From: Oligoflexales bacterium
GTDB taxonomy: Bacteria > Bdellovibrionota_B > Oligoflexia > Oligoflexales > JALZUQ01
Length of the DNA: 55,187 nucleotides
Reading direction: 5' to 3'
NCBI GenBank assembly: GCA_023301465.1
Contig: JALZUQ010000003.1
Span: forward strand, 1 to 55,187
How positions within the stretch are numbered: the first letter of the stretch is position 1; every line of letters starts with the position of its first letter. Shown here piece after piece: positions 25,354 through 33,521 of this stretch. The notes under the pieces were generated by a model. That model saw only the letters and a program-made list of their open reading frames with translations, was not told where the DNA came from and did not search any database. Both the position numbers and the translations under genes were made by a program.

Positions 25354-26722
25354 GGTGCTGCCTTCTACGTTCGTTGACGCCTTGTTCCATGGTGTTTTTA
25401 GCAACAATTTCATACAAGGTTGCTACTTTTCCGGGTTGGTGTCTGAGGATTCGACCGAGTCTTTGCACGTGCTCTCTTACAACGCTTGATCCAGAAACAA
25501 CTACCCCAACACTAGCTTCAGGCACATCAACCCCTTCATTGAGGACCTTTGAGGTCACTAGAACCTTGATGGTGCCGTTTCTAAAGAGCTCGATCATTCT
25601 TTTTCGTTCTTTTGGTTTGGTTTTGTGGGTGATCACTGCCAAAAAGAATTTACGGCCAATTTTATAAGCCATGGCGTTATCCTGGGTGAAAATAATTGTA
25701 CTCTCTTCTCCGTGATCTAAAAGAATTTTCCATACAGCGTCAATTTTTCCAGAGGCTGCGAGGGCGATGTTTTTTTGCTCTCTATAGGATTTCATGGCTT
25801 GCTTACCTCCCGGCAAGTAAGATGATTTTTTAATAAAATCCATCCACCCAGAAGCTTGGCTCATATTGATGTTTTTTGACCTTAGAAAACTAAGGTAAAT
25901 CCCTCGGTGGTAACGGTAGTCTTCTATTTCTTTATTGGTGAGTTCAATTTCGATCTTTCGGATATCATATGGTGAAAGAACTTTGGATTGCATGGCCTGG
26001 ATGTCTGCTTGATAACACAGAGGTCCAAGGTACTGAAAGATGATTTCTTCAAGTCCATCAGACCTTTCAACAGTTGCTGATAGTCCAAGCCTGAATGGTG
26101 CAATAGAGCGTATTGCAATTTGTCTGTTTTGTGGGGCAGGTAAGTGATGGCATTCATCCACGACTAAAAACCCAAAGCGGTCACCGATTTTATCAATAGT
26201 CAAGTAAGCACTATCGTAAGTGGCAACTGTTATGTCCTCAATTTCGTGCTTTCCTCCACCAAGTTGGCCAACTGAGACACCAAACAAATCAGTGATAGTT
26301 TTTTTCCATTGTAGAAGAAGGTCAATGGTTGGAACGACCACCAGAGTGGATCTTCCAATCTTTTCCATGGCAAGCATTGCAAGTATTGTTTTTCCGGCAC
26401 CAGTTGGAAGGCTTACAACGCCACGCATTTTGCTGGCAAACCATTTGTTGAGTGCTTTTTGTTGGTGAAAGCGTGGTGTAATGGGCTTTGTAAAATTGAG
26501 GGAAATCTTTTGATAAGAGCTTGCTTTGTCTTCTAGGAACTTAAGTGAGGAGTGTTCCACAAACTCCTCTACAATTCCACGGTACTCACAGGGTTGGCTT
26601 GAATAGCCTCCTGTAAATTTATTCTTTTGCCACCGCATTGGGCTGAGAAATTCGGGTAAAGCTTTGAGGTGTAACTCACCTGAAATAAACTCTAATGAAG
26701 TTTGAGTCGTTTGCTCACTCAT
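25337..26722 (-). CDS. XPB/Rad25-type superfamily 2 DNA helicase
   Basis: 461 residues. An N-terminal region of about 80 residues (LSPMRWQKNKFTGGY) precedes the motor: RFHQQKAL (Q-motif region), LPTGAGKT (Walker A, 105-112), VVDECHHL (Walker B, 188-194), LGLSATVERSDG (motif III and the position of the XPB RED motif), TSKVLNEGVDVP (motif V) and QRLGRILR (motif VI). The XPB family unwinds DNA for transcription initiation and nucleotide excision repair in eukaryotes and archaea; bacterial copies are scattered. Its overlap with a Bax1-like gene is the usual archaeal pairing. It overlaps the small membrane protein gene upstream by four bases (ATGA). Confidence 0.85.
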   Translation of the reverse strand: MSEQTTQTSLEFISGELHLKALPEFLSPMRWQKNKFTGGYSSQPCEYRGIVEEFVEHSSLKFLEDKASSYQKISLNFTKPITPRFHQQKALNKWFASKMRGVVSLPTGAGKTILAMLAMEKIGRSTLVVVPTIDLLLQWKKTITDLFGVSVGQLGGGKHEIEDITVATYDSAYLTIDKIGDRFGFLVVDECHHLPAPQNRQIAIRSIAPFRLGLSATVERSDGLEEIIFQYLGPLCYQADIQAMQSKVLSPYDIRKIEIELTNKEIEDYRYHRGIYLSFLRSKNINMSQASGWMDFIKKSSYLPGGKQAMKSYREQKNIALAASGKIDAVWKILLDHGEESTIIFTQDNAMAYKIGRKFFLAVITHKTKPKERKRMIELFRNGTIKVLVTSKVLNEGVDVPEASVGVVVSGSSVVREHVQRLGRILRHQPGKVATLYEIVAKNTMEQGVNERRRQHHAYQK

Positions 26723-26943
26723 GGCTCAGGGGTATTCTCTTTTTTTGCTCGCCATGCCCACTCGCCTAAAAAGAACGGAATAGATAAAACCGTGATCAAA
26801 GCAAATAATTGTCCAAGGGCCGAAAGCCATGCTGGTACGGGTTGACCGGTAAGTTTGAAACCTGCCCATAAATTGCCAATAAGAATTAATATAATAAATA
26901 AGCAAGCAATCCATTTTGAAGTGTGAAATTTTAGGTAGTTCAT
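26719..26943 (-). CDS. Small two-helix membrane protein
   Basis: 74 residues with two hydrophobic helices (about 11-30 and 38-62) joined by a short loop with GQPVPAW, ending in a charged tail. Four bases after ruvB and overlapping the XPB gene start by four bases, so it is surely translated as part of this run. No family recognised; the layout resembles several short inner-membrane proteins of unknown role. Confidence 0.75.
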   Translation of the reverse strand: MNYLKFHTSKWIACLFIILILIGNLWAGFKLTGQPVPAWLSALGQLFALITVLSIPFFLGEWAWRAKKENTPEP

Positions 26944-26947
26944 AATA

Positions 26948-27976
26948 TTACTCAGTGCTTTCTAAGTTAAGGCTTGCACCTTTTGGGGTAAGGCTGCGAC
27001 CTCTAGGTCCACGGCTCACATAGCCTTTGTGAACTAAGTATGGTTCATAAACGTCTTCAAGGGTTTGTCTGTTTTCTGCAAGTGTTGACGCAATTGTTTC
27101 AATTCCAACAGGGCCACCATCATAGCGATGTTTGATAGTGGTCAGAATCAGTCGATCCATTGGATCGAGGCCATTTGCGTCAATTGCTAGTTTCTCAAGG
27201 GTTTGGCTGACAAACGCCTTGCTTACTTTGGTTTGGTCCTCATAAATCGCAAAGTCTCTAATGCGTTTAATCAGTCTATTAGCAATTCGAGGTGTTCCTC
27301 TTGATCTTGATGCAAGAAGTTGAGTTGCTTCAGCGTCAATATCCAAGTTCAATAATTTCGATGATCTTTCTAATATTTTGCTCATTGCACCAGTTTCGTA
27401 AAACTCAAGCCTCTCTTGAATTCCAAAGCGATCTAATAATGGCGAAGAAATTTTTGCGAGTCTCGTGGTAGCACCCACCAAGGTAAATGGTGCGACTGGC
27501 ATGTTGACGGTACGTGCAGCTGCACCTTGACCAACGACAATATCCATCGAAAAATCTTCCATGGCACTATATAGAATTTCTTCTATGTGGATAGGAACGC
27601 GGTGAATCTCATCAATAAATAAAACAGAGCGAGGTTCTAAGCTTGCAACAATGCCAGCAAGATCACCAGGTTTATCAAGAGAAGGCCCGCTGATTTGTTG
27701 AAAGGGAGCTCCAAGTTCTGAGGCAATAATCCTTGAAAGTGTTGTCTTCCCTAGTCCCGGCGGACCATGGAAGATGACATGATCTAGTGCTTCTTGTCGT
27801 TTTCGAGCAGAAGCAATATATACCTTAAGGTTTTCGATAGTTTTTCTTTGGCCGGGAAACTCATCGAAACTAAGTGGTCTTAACTTGTTTTGATTGAAGT
27901 CAACTTGTTGGAAGCTAGGTCCAACAATACGCTCCACAATTGGGCTATCAGTTAAATGGTCTTCTTCGTGACTCAA
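26948..27976 (-). CDS. ruvB: Holliday junction branch migration helicase RuvB
   Basis: 342 residues, the family length. AAA+ motor that drives branch migration with RuvA. Walker A GPPGLGKT (71-78), Walker B LFIDEIHR (119-126), sensor GATTRLAKISSPLLDRFG, and the C-terminal winged-helix with RGRSLTPKG are all present. The start is TTG at 27976, with GGAGG five bases upstream, overlapping the ruvA stop by four bases. No ruvC is in the window. Confidence 0.96.
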   Translation of the reverse strand: MSHEEDHLTDSPIVERIVGPSFQQVDFNQNKLRPLSFDEFPGQRKTIENLKVYIASARKRQEALDHVIFHGPPGLGKTTLSRIIASELGAPFQQISGPSLDKPGDLAGIVASLEPRSVLFIDEIHRVPIHIEEILYSAMEDFSMDIVVGQGAAARTVNMPVAPFTLVGATTRLAKISSPLLDRFGIQERLEFYETGAMSKILERSSKLLNLDIDAEATQLLASRSRGTPRIANRLIKRIRDFAIYEDQTKVSKAFVSQTLEKLAIDANGLDPMDRLILTTIKHRYDGGPVGIETIASTLAENRQTLEDVYEPYLVHKGYVSRGPRGRSLTPKGASLNLESTE

Positions 27977-28680
27977 AAGACCTCCCTGGGATCAACAGTT
28001 TTTTTGGGTGCTTTTCTAAATTGTTGTAGAGCTTTTTTGAGAAAAGTAGAAAAATCTTGGTCTTGTGAAGCCTCTTCAGTGAAATCAATTTTTGAAATAG
28101 CTTTTGAGATATCTTTGCTTTTGTAGCCAAGGTTTTCGAGTGCAGATACTATGTCACCACGCATGCTGTGGTCTTCTTGTGCTGGTATGCTTTTTCCGTC
28201 AAAGCCAAAGTGATCAAAGTCTAGTTGAATATGCTTTAGTAAGCTCGGGCATTCTGAGTCATTTGAATTTTGTGGCCACTTGGACTTTTTGTTCTTGAGG
28301 TCTACAATAATTTTTTGAGCTAAAGTTGGCCCAATTCCACCAACAGAAGAGAACACTTCATGTTTACCGTGCTCTGCGGCATATTGCATGAGTTTAGGGC
28401 TAATAGTGGAAAGTGCTGCTAATGCGATTTTTGGTCCCACTTTATTGATGCTGATCAGTAGCTTGAATATTTGGCGGTCACTAGTTGAGCGAAATCCGTA
28501 GAGTTGTAAGGCGTCTTCTCTGACTCTAGTGTAAACCCACAGCTCTACTTCGCCCCCGACTTCTCTGTGGTTGAGCAATACTGATGTAGGTACCTCGACT
28601 TCATACCCAACCCCACCAACATCTATGGTAAGAGAGTTTTGTGCTCTAAAACGAATTTTACCTTTGAGGTAAGATATCAT
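27973..28680 (-). CDS. ruvA: Holliday junction DNA-binding protein RuvA
   Basis: 235 residues, somewhat longer than the usual 190-205 because of an enlarged acidic linker before domain III. The OB-fold N-terminus begins MISYLKGKI; helix-hairpin-helix motifs are at about 70-130 (VGPKIALAAL and VGGIGPTLAQKI); domain III has ALENLGYKSKDISKAI. RuvA tetramers bind Holliday junctions and recruit RuvB. ATG at 28680 overlaps the stop of the HAMP-like gene, with GGAG seven bases upstream. Confidence 0.95.
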   Translation of the reverse strand: MISYLKGKIRFRAQNSLTIDVGGVGYEVEVPTSVLLNHREVGGEVELWVYTRVREDALQLYGFRSTSDRQIFKLLISINKVGPKIALAALSTISPKLMQYAAEHGKHEVFSSVGGIGPTLAQKIIVDLKNKKSKWPQNSNDSECPSLLKHIQLDFDHFGFDGKSIPAQEDHSMRGDIVSALENLGYKSKDISKAISKIDFTEEASQDQDFSTFLKKALQQFRKAPKKTVDPREVF

Positions 28681-29282
28681 GAGTGCTCTCCAATGCTTTT
28701 GCTCCAGTGTTCAACCATGAGTTTTATTTTTGTTTCTACCTCATTTAGCTCGTCGGAATTCAATTTTTGATTTGCTTTTTGAACTTGTGATAATAGTTTT
28801 TCGAGTTTTGAGATGTCGTCCCTTGTTTTGTCAGCAAGTTGTGAAGTTGCATGATTGATATTTCTCATTAAGTATTTTAACTCATCATTTTTACGAAGTT
28901 TTAACTCACCAAAAAAGTTTCCGTGACCAAGTAGTCTGAGTTTTCTCACCACAGAATATAATGGGCCAGAAATTCTATGGGAGAGATAAAGCCCCATTAG
29001 ACCCAGAGAAAGCATATTGGTAAGTAGTGCTACAACCATGGCTAGCATAATGGGAGTTGGAAGAAATTTGGGTATTTTGAGGATTTCAAATTTGTAGAGT
29101 GGCCATAATAATACAAAAGAAGTTACAGCTGTTGATACTAACCCAACTAAGATGGATAGTTTTATGATTCGAAACTGAAAATCCCAGTCAAGTAAAACGG
29201 TTTTTTTATGTTTATGTTGTGTGTTTTTGGCGGTAGTGTTCAAGTGCAAATTCCAAGATAATCTTGCTATAATGTACCTCAA
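28677..29282 (-). CDS. HAMP-like membrane protein
   Basis: 201 residues. Two membrane helices (about 38-60 and 76-101) flank a short outer loop; then YLSHRISGPLYSVVRKLRLLGHGNF matches the start of a HAMP linker, and the rest is a coiled coil. No kinase, cyclase or methyl-acceptor output domain follows. It is a signalling-type stub, and its place as first gene before ruvA is unusual. Start is TTG at 29282 with AAGG five bases upstream; no in-frame ATG precedes the first helix. Confidence 0.7.
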   Translation of the reverse strand: MRYIIARLSWNLHLNTTAKNTQHKHKKTVLLDWDFQFRIIKLSILVGLVSTAVTSFVLLWPLYKFEILKIPKFLPTPIMLAMVVALLTNMLSLGLMGLYLSHRISGPLYSVVRKLRLLGHGNFFGELKLRKNDELKYLMRNINHATSQLADKTRDDISKLEKLLSQVQKANQKLNSDELNEVETKIKLMVEHWSKSIGEHS

Positions 29283-29504
29283 TTCACCTTCTCAGCAAAC
29301 ATGGATTTTGTGCTGAAAGATGTCTAATATTCACTGTCTTGAGTTTTATTGAATAAATTGTATAAGTAATGTTCAAATCAACCAGTTTTTACTAGCAAAG
29401 CCTTTGGGCAAAAAATTCCTAGCTCATGGGTTAAAGCTGTCTAAAATTCTTGAATAGGCTGATTTTTCCAATCATTTCAACAGTCATTATAGTAAAAACA
29501 CAAT

Positions 29505-29535
29505 TTTACCGAAAAACTATTATCTTCAATATAAT
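29505..29535 (+). promoter_or_regulatory. Candidate promoter for the Cys-rich lipoprotein gene
   Basis: TTTACC at 29505-29510 and a perfect TATAAT at 29530-29535 are separated by 19 bases, 21 bases before the start codon at 29557. The long spacing suggests a weak or activated promoter. The rest of the 274-base gap to the divergent run shows nothing else clear. Confidence 0.4.
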
Positions 29536-29556
29536 AAGATTTTAGAGGTTATTACG

Positions 29557-31437
29557 ATGAAAATGTCTGTTTTGATGCTTATGGCTATGTTTACACTCAT
29601 AGGTTGTAAAAAGTTCACAAACCCGAGCAATTCAGAAATTGAAAAATATGAAAATGTATCCGGCGATATTTGTGGTTTAATTGCAGATGAAGCAAAACTA
29701 AAGGTTTCTCTTACAGAAGAGTCATTAGAAACAATTCAGTTAAATATTATTTCTAGAGAAAAAGATATTTTAGAGTTGCTTTTACAAAAAGCTTCAGTTT
29801 GCCAAGCTAATAAAGATTTAAAAGACCTTGCATGTAACGCTATATTATCAAATGCGACTGAGTTTAATTATGACAAAAAACTTAAGGACTTAAACACTAA
29901 TTGCAATATTGTTAAAGTAGAAGTTGCTGAAGTGAATGATGATTTAGAGGATTTCCAACCAAGTGTAGAAGATCTAGATGGTATAGAGGCTCAGTTTGAT
30001 GATTTGAGTTCTCTTCCAATCGAAGATATCGAAGCTTCTTCTGCTGGAGGAAATTATGCAAAACTTAGAACTCGCACTAAGATTATTGAAAAACTAACAA
30101 CATACTGTTCTATTGCTGCAAAGCTGGTTGGTTTGAAAAAATCTCAATCAAGTACTACATCAACATTGAGCAGTAGAACGATTCGTTTTTGTTCTAGTAA
30201 GCCTATTCAAATAGTATGCTCTGGGTTAGTCACGCAAACAAACGAAACATTAGCAGCTCTTTCAGAGCCTCAACCTCATCTTTTTAAAGAGGCTTCTAAA
30301 TCTTACTATACTAAGCATACTAAAAGTATTTTTAATTCAGATCTTAAGGAATGTATTAAAGGTGTCAAAAAAGATGTGGCGAAAAAACTTGCAAAAGAAA
30401 CTTTGAAATCAGGAAGTAAGAAAGTAGTGCAGTCATTATTTCAAGAATCTATCAAGAAATTTTCGACTCAAGGCACATCGCTTTTAAAAAAGCTAAAATT
30501 AACAAAAGGCCTTTCTCAGTTAAAAACAGAAATTTGTGCATTTGCCCTTGGTAATGTCGGTAAACAAATAACAAAAGTACCACATGAAGAATGGAGTTCT
30601 AGTCAAAGTTGTGTAACAGCTGGAAAACAAGGTCAAGAAAGATTGTCTGCTTGCTTGCAAACGGGACATCAAATTTGTCAAAAAATTAGTGGATATGTTG
30701 ATTTAGAAGCTCATACAGGTTCATTGTCAGACTCTGATTGGGGTAAAGTATTAGCTGGTGTAGGTGAGTTTGGAATTAGTACTGCAGCGACTGCATTACC
30801 TCCAGTAAGTCTTGCGGTGGCAGGAATGGTTGATGAGATGGATAAAGGAATTAAATCCTTATTTGGTGACGGTTCAGAAACAAATGCATTTTTAGAATGT
30901 ACTATAGGACCTGCAGCACGATGCCTATCAGCAAACTTTACTGCATGGAGTCTCGGGTTTGAGTTAGATGACCTTAAAAAGCCTGTTGATACTTGGAAGT
31001 CAGAAAAGAACGAACCTGAATACATTGTCAGAGACTTCTGTGTTTGTGATCGTCAATGTTACATGGATGATATTGGTTATGATACGCCTTTTGGAGATGC
31101 AGCAAAAGTCAGGACGGTGGTGCCAACTGGTAGTGCTGGTACTCGGCAATGTGCTACGAAAGAAGACTCTTTCTATACTGGGAGAAAAAAGAATGGCTGG
31201 CATACATATGCTTACCAGCATAATTGTAAAGTTTTAAAAGCAAGAGTGAAGTCTACTGGAAGCAGCGTGTCAGGTAATGCAGCTGCATTTAATGAGATTA
31301 TGGAATTCCAGGAGAATGGAAAATGGAAGAGTATTTTTACTCCATCCCCTCAAGTTGCTGAAGGCAGTGTTTCTCAGCAAAGAACATCTTTGCAGGCTGG
31401 GGATGCTAATTCATTGTATCCAACATGTCTTAGATAA
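29557..31437 (+). CDS. Large Cys-rich lipoprotein, function unknown
   Basis: 626 residues; lipoprotein signal TLIGC (Cys17), with GAGG eight bases before the ATG. The first 200 residues are acidic and helical. A Lys-rich helical part follows (270-330). A Gly/Ala-rich hydrophobic stretch GEFGISTAATALPPVSLAVA lies near 410, and the C-terminus has clustered Cys (FCVCDRQCYMDD). About twenty Cys in total suggest several disulfides after export. No family recognised. Confidence 0.8.
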   Translation: MKMSVLMLMAMFTLIGCKKFTNPSNSEIEKYENVSGDICGLIADEAKLKVSLTEESLETIQLNIISREKDILELLLQKASVCQANKDLKDLACNAILSNATEFNYDKKLKDLNTNCNIVKVEVAEVNDDLEDFQPSVEDLDGIEAQFDDLSSLPIEDIEASSAGGNYAKLRTRTKIIEKLTTYCSIAAKLVGLKKSQSSTTSTLSSRTIRFCSSKPIQIVCSGLVTQTNETLAALSEPQPHLFKEASKSYYTKHTKSIFNSDLKECIKGVKKDVAKKLAKETLKSGSKKVVQSLFQESIKKFSTQGTSLLKKLKLTKGLSQLKTEICAFALGNVGKQITKVPHEEWSSSQSCVTAGKQGQERLSACLQTGHQICQKISGYVDLEAHTGSLSDSDWGKVLAGVGEFGISTAATALPPVSLAVAGMVDEMDKGIKSLFGDGSETNAFLECTIGPAARCLSANFTAWSLGFELDDLKKPVDTWKSEKNEPEYIVRDFCVCDRQCYMDDIGYDTPFGDAAKVRTVVPTGSAGTRQCATKEDSFYTGRKKNGWHTYAYQHNCKVLKARVKSTGSSVSGNAAAFNEIMEFQENGKWKSIFTPSPQVAEGSVSQQRTSLQAGDANSLYPTCLR

Positions 31438-31546
31438 CTTTTTCATCAATAAAATTTACTATTTAGTCAATTATAGTTGACAGGCTTAAAGCCCAAGTAT
31501 AGGTTTCTCCCATTAGAAATGTTCTATTGAGAATTAAGGAGTATCT

Positions 31547-32007
31547 ATGAAGGTTTACATGATTTTATTCGGTTTTTTTTAACAGGTTGTTTTACAGCTG
31601 TAAAAATGGATGAAGAGTATCTAAGTGCTAATGCAAAAGAGCAGTACAAAGACTCGCCAAGCAAGTGCTATCAAGCAGCAAAAAAAGTTGTCACGGACAT
31701 GGGCGGAAGAATTGAAAAAGAAGACAAGGGTAGAATGTTGTTTTCATCAAATCGTTTCACGCTTCAAAGATCAGCTATTGCAACTGGATCAAAGTACAAT
31801 GCTTCTGCAACGCAGATCAACGAAGATCACAAAATTTATATTCAAGTAAATAAATCACCAAAAGGTTGTGCTGTTAAATTTAAAAAGTACAGAGTATGGG
31901 TAAACAATGTTGAATATGAAAAACTTTACGATCACCATATAAAGCCAAAGGTTTTTAACCCGTTTTTTGCTAATTTAAAGTCTGAGCTGAAAGGCGATAT
32001 TTTATAA
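31547..32007 (+). CDS. Small lipoprotein gene interrupted by a frameshift at a T8 tract
   Basis: AAGGAG at 31536-31541 precedes an ATG at 31547 whose frame reads MKVYMILFGFF and stops at TAA inside the signal peptide. Shifting by -1 at the T8 run (31573-31580) continues as LTGCFTAVKMDEEY, which completes a lipobox (FLTGC) and runs to the stop at 32007 (about 148 residues in all). The ATG at 31606 in the downstream frame has no ribosome-binding site, so the split is not natural gene order. Nine T, or minus-one slippage on U_UUU_UUU, would restore the protein. Mature part is basic with two Cys; no family recognised. Confidence 0.7.
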
Positions 32008-32045
32008 ACTTATATAGCTTATTTAATGGTTTAAAAGTTTAAAAA

Positions 32046-32079
32046 TGGCTGCGAGAGTTATCTTTCGCAGCCACTTTTT
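32046..32079 (+). terminator. Rho-independent terminator
   Basis: Perfect nine-base-pair stem (32046-32054 with 32065-32073), ten-base loop, then C and five T. It follows the interrupted lipoprotein gene by 38 bases. An A-run on the left makes it partly bidirectional. Confidence 0.85.
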
Positions 32080-32190
32080 ATGCAATTAATATCTGATTTT
32101 GTTATGAATTCTCGATAATATTTTTTTTGCAAAACTTGCATTTCACCTTCATCCACGTGATGATATTATATGAAATATATGAGGGTGTTT

Positions 32191-32559
32191 ATGATGGATG
32201 CATTTAAAGTTGGCCAAAACTTAGTAGAGTACTGCAAAGCAGGCAAAGAACATGAATGTTTAGAGAAACTTTATGCAGATCATGCAACAAGTTTTGAACC
32301 TATGGCAGGTCCAAATCAAGTATGTGAGGGGATTAGTGCTATAAAAGAAAAACATGAATGGTGGAAGGAAAACACCACTGTGCACGCAGTTTCAGTAACC
32401 GGTCCTTTTCCATTTAAGAATCGTTTTTCTGTCATATTTGATATGGATGTCACCATGAAACATGATCAAAAACGAGTTCAAATGCAAGAAGTAGGGCTTT
32501 ATACTGTCGAAAACGGTAAGATCGTAAAAGAAGAATTTATGTATCAATCTGAAAAATAA
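32191..32559 (+). CDS. NTF2/SnoaL-like protein
   Basis: About 122 residues with the fold pattern of SnoaL-like proteins: helices with CLEKLYADHATSFEPM, then GISAIKEKHEWW, then a curved sheet ending QEVGLYTVENGKIVKEEFMY. Such proteins are small isomerases, hydrolases or binding modules, or regulate partners, and the substrate cannot be inferred. An upstream ATG at 32170 is in frame, but GAGGG lies six bases before the ATG at 32191. Twenty bases upstream of the SRPBCC-GyrI gene, so probably in one transcript. Confidence 0.75.
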   Translation: MMDAFKVGQNLVEYCKAGKEHECLEKLYADHATSFEPMAGPNQVCEGISAIKEKHEWWKENTTVHAVSVTGPFPFKNRFSVIFDMDVTMKHDQKRVQMQEVGLYTVENGKIVKEEFMYQSEK

Positions 32560-32579
32560 TGATCTGAGGTTTTTTTATT

Positions 32580-33521
32580 ATGTTTTCAATACCTTTTCAA
32601 GTTCGTGAAAGTATGATCATTGCAGGGTCGTTAGAAGAAGTTTTTTCAGTAGTATCAGATTTCTCTCAATGGAGTCATTGGTCACCTTGGTTATGTCAAA
32701 ACCCCAAGGCTAAAATTGAGATTCAAGGCGAAGCATCGCAAATAGGCCACCGTCAAAGGTGGGCTGGTGAGTGGATAGGGGCGGGTGAGAATGAAATTTC
32801 ATATATAGAACCACTAAAAAGCATTGATCTTCATTTAAGATTCAGAAAACCATGGAAAAGTAGGGCCGAAGCTAGGTTCGAATTTTCGGAATCTGATCAA
32901 GGAGTGGAAGTGGTTTGGAGCCTTCAAAGCAGTCTTCCAATATTTTTATTTTTTATGAAAAAGATGATGGTAGCATTAATTGCCTCAGATTATATGCGTG
33001 GTTTAATCATGCTAAAAGATTATATAGAGAAAAAAGAAGTAACAGCTCAAACAGCAATACCAGTCATAAAAAAACTCCCTTCTTTTCATTATGTAGGGCA
33101 AAAAGATTCATGTACCCTTCAGAATATTGGGTCTTCTATGGAGAAAAACTTTGCGGTTCTCTATAAGTTTGTAGAAGAGTCCTTGTACCCTGAGCCGGAC
33201 TTTTATTTAAGTATTTACCACAAGTTTGACCTTGTGAAAGGGGCTTGTGAATATACTGCTGCTATGGGGTACTACCAGCAAAAACCCGATGCTGATTACC
33301 TTAAAGAAAGTGGCAAAGTACCTGAGCATGAATCTGTTTGTGTGGTTCAAATGGGAGAATATAAATTTTTGGGAAATGCTTGGGCTGCTGCGAGGAGTTT
33401 TCAAAGGTATAAGAAACTAAAGATGGATAGATCTATCGCTATGTACGAAAAGTATGTCGCTGTTCCTCCAAAAGCAAAAAATAAAGATATACGTACGGAA
33501 ATTTGTGTGCCTGTTACTTAA
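32580..33521 (+). CDS. SRPBCC domain fused to a GyrI-like effector-binding domain
   Basis: 313 residues. Residues 5-150 fit an SRPBCC (polyketide cyclase/START-like) ligand-binding fold: SLEEVFSVVSDFSQWSHWSPW, then ARFEFSESDQGVEVVW. Residues 160-313 resemble the GyrI-like domain of AraC effector-binding proteins, with KKLPSFHYVGQKD, SIYHKFD and the final RTEICVPV. No DNA-binding domain is present, so it is a stand-alone small-molecule binder. Its stop overlaps the convergent NlpC/P60 gene stop by four bases. Confidence 0.75.
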   Translation: MFSIPFQVRESMIIAGSLEEVFSVVSDFSQWSHWSPWLCQNPKAKIEIQGEASQIGHRQRWAGEWIGAGENEISYIEPLKSIDLHLRFRKPWKSRAEARFEFSESDQGVEVVWSLQSSLPIFLFFMKKMMVALIASDYMRGLIMLKDYIEKKEVTAQTAIPVIKKLPSFHYVGQKDSCTLQNIGSSMEKNFAVLYKFVEESLYPEPDFYLSIYHKFDLVKGACEYTAAMGYYQQKPDADYLKESGKVPEHESVCVVQMGEYKFLGNAWAAARSFQRYKKLKMDRSIAMYEKYVAVPPKAKNKDIRTEICVPVT

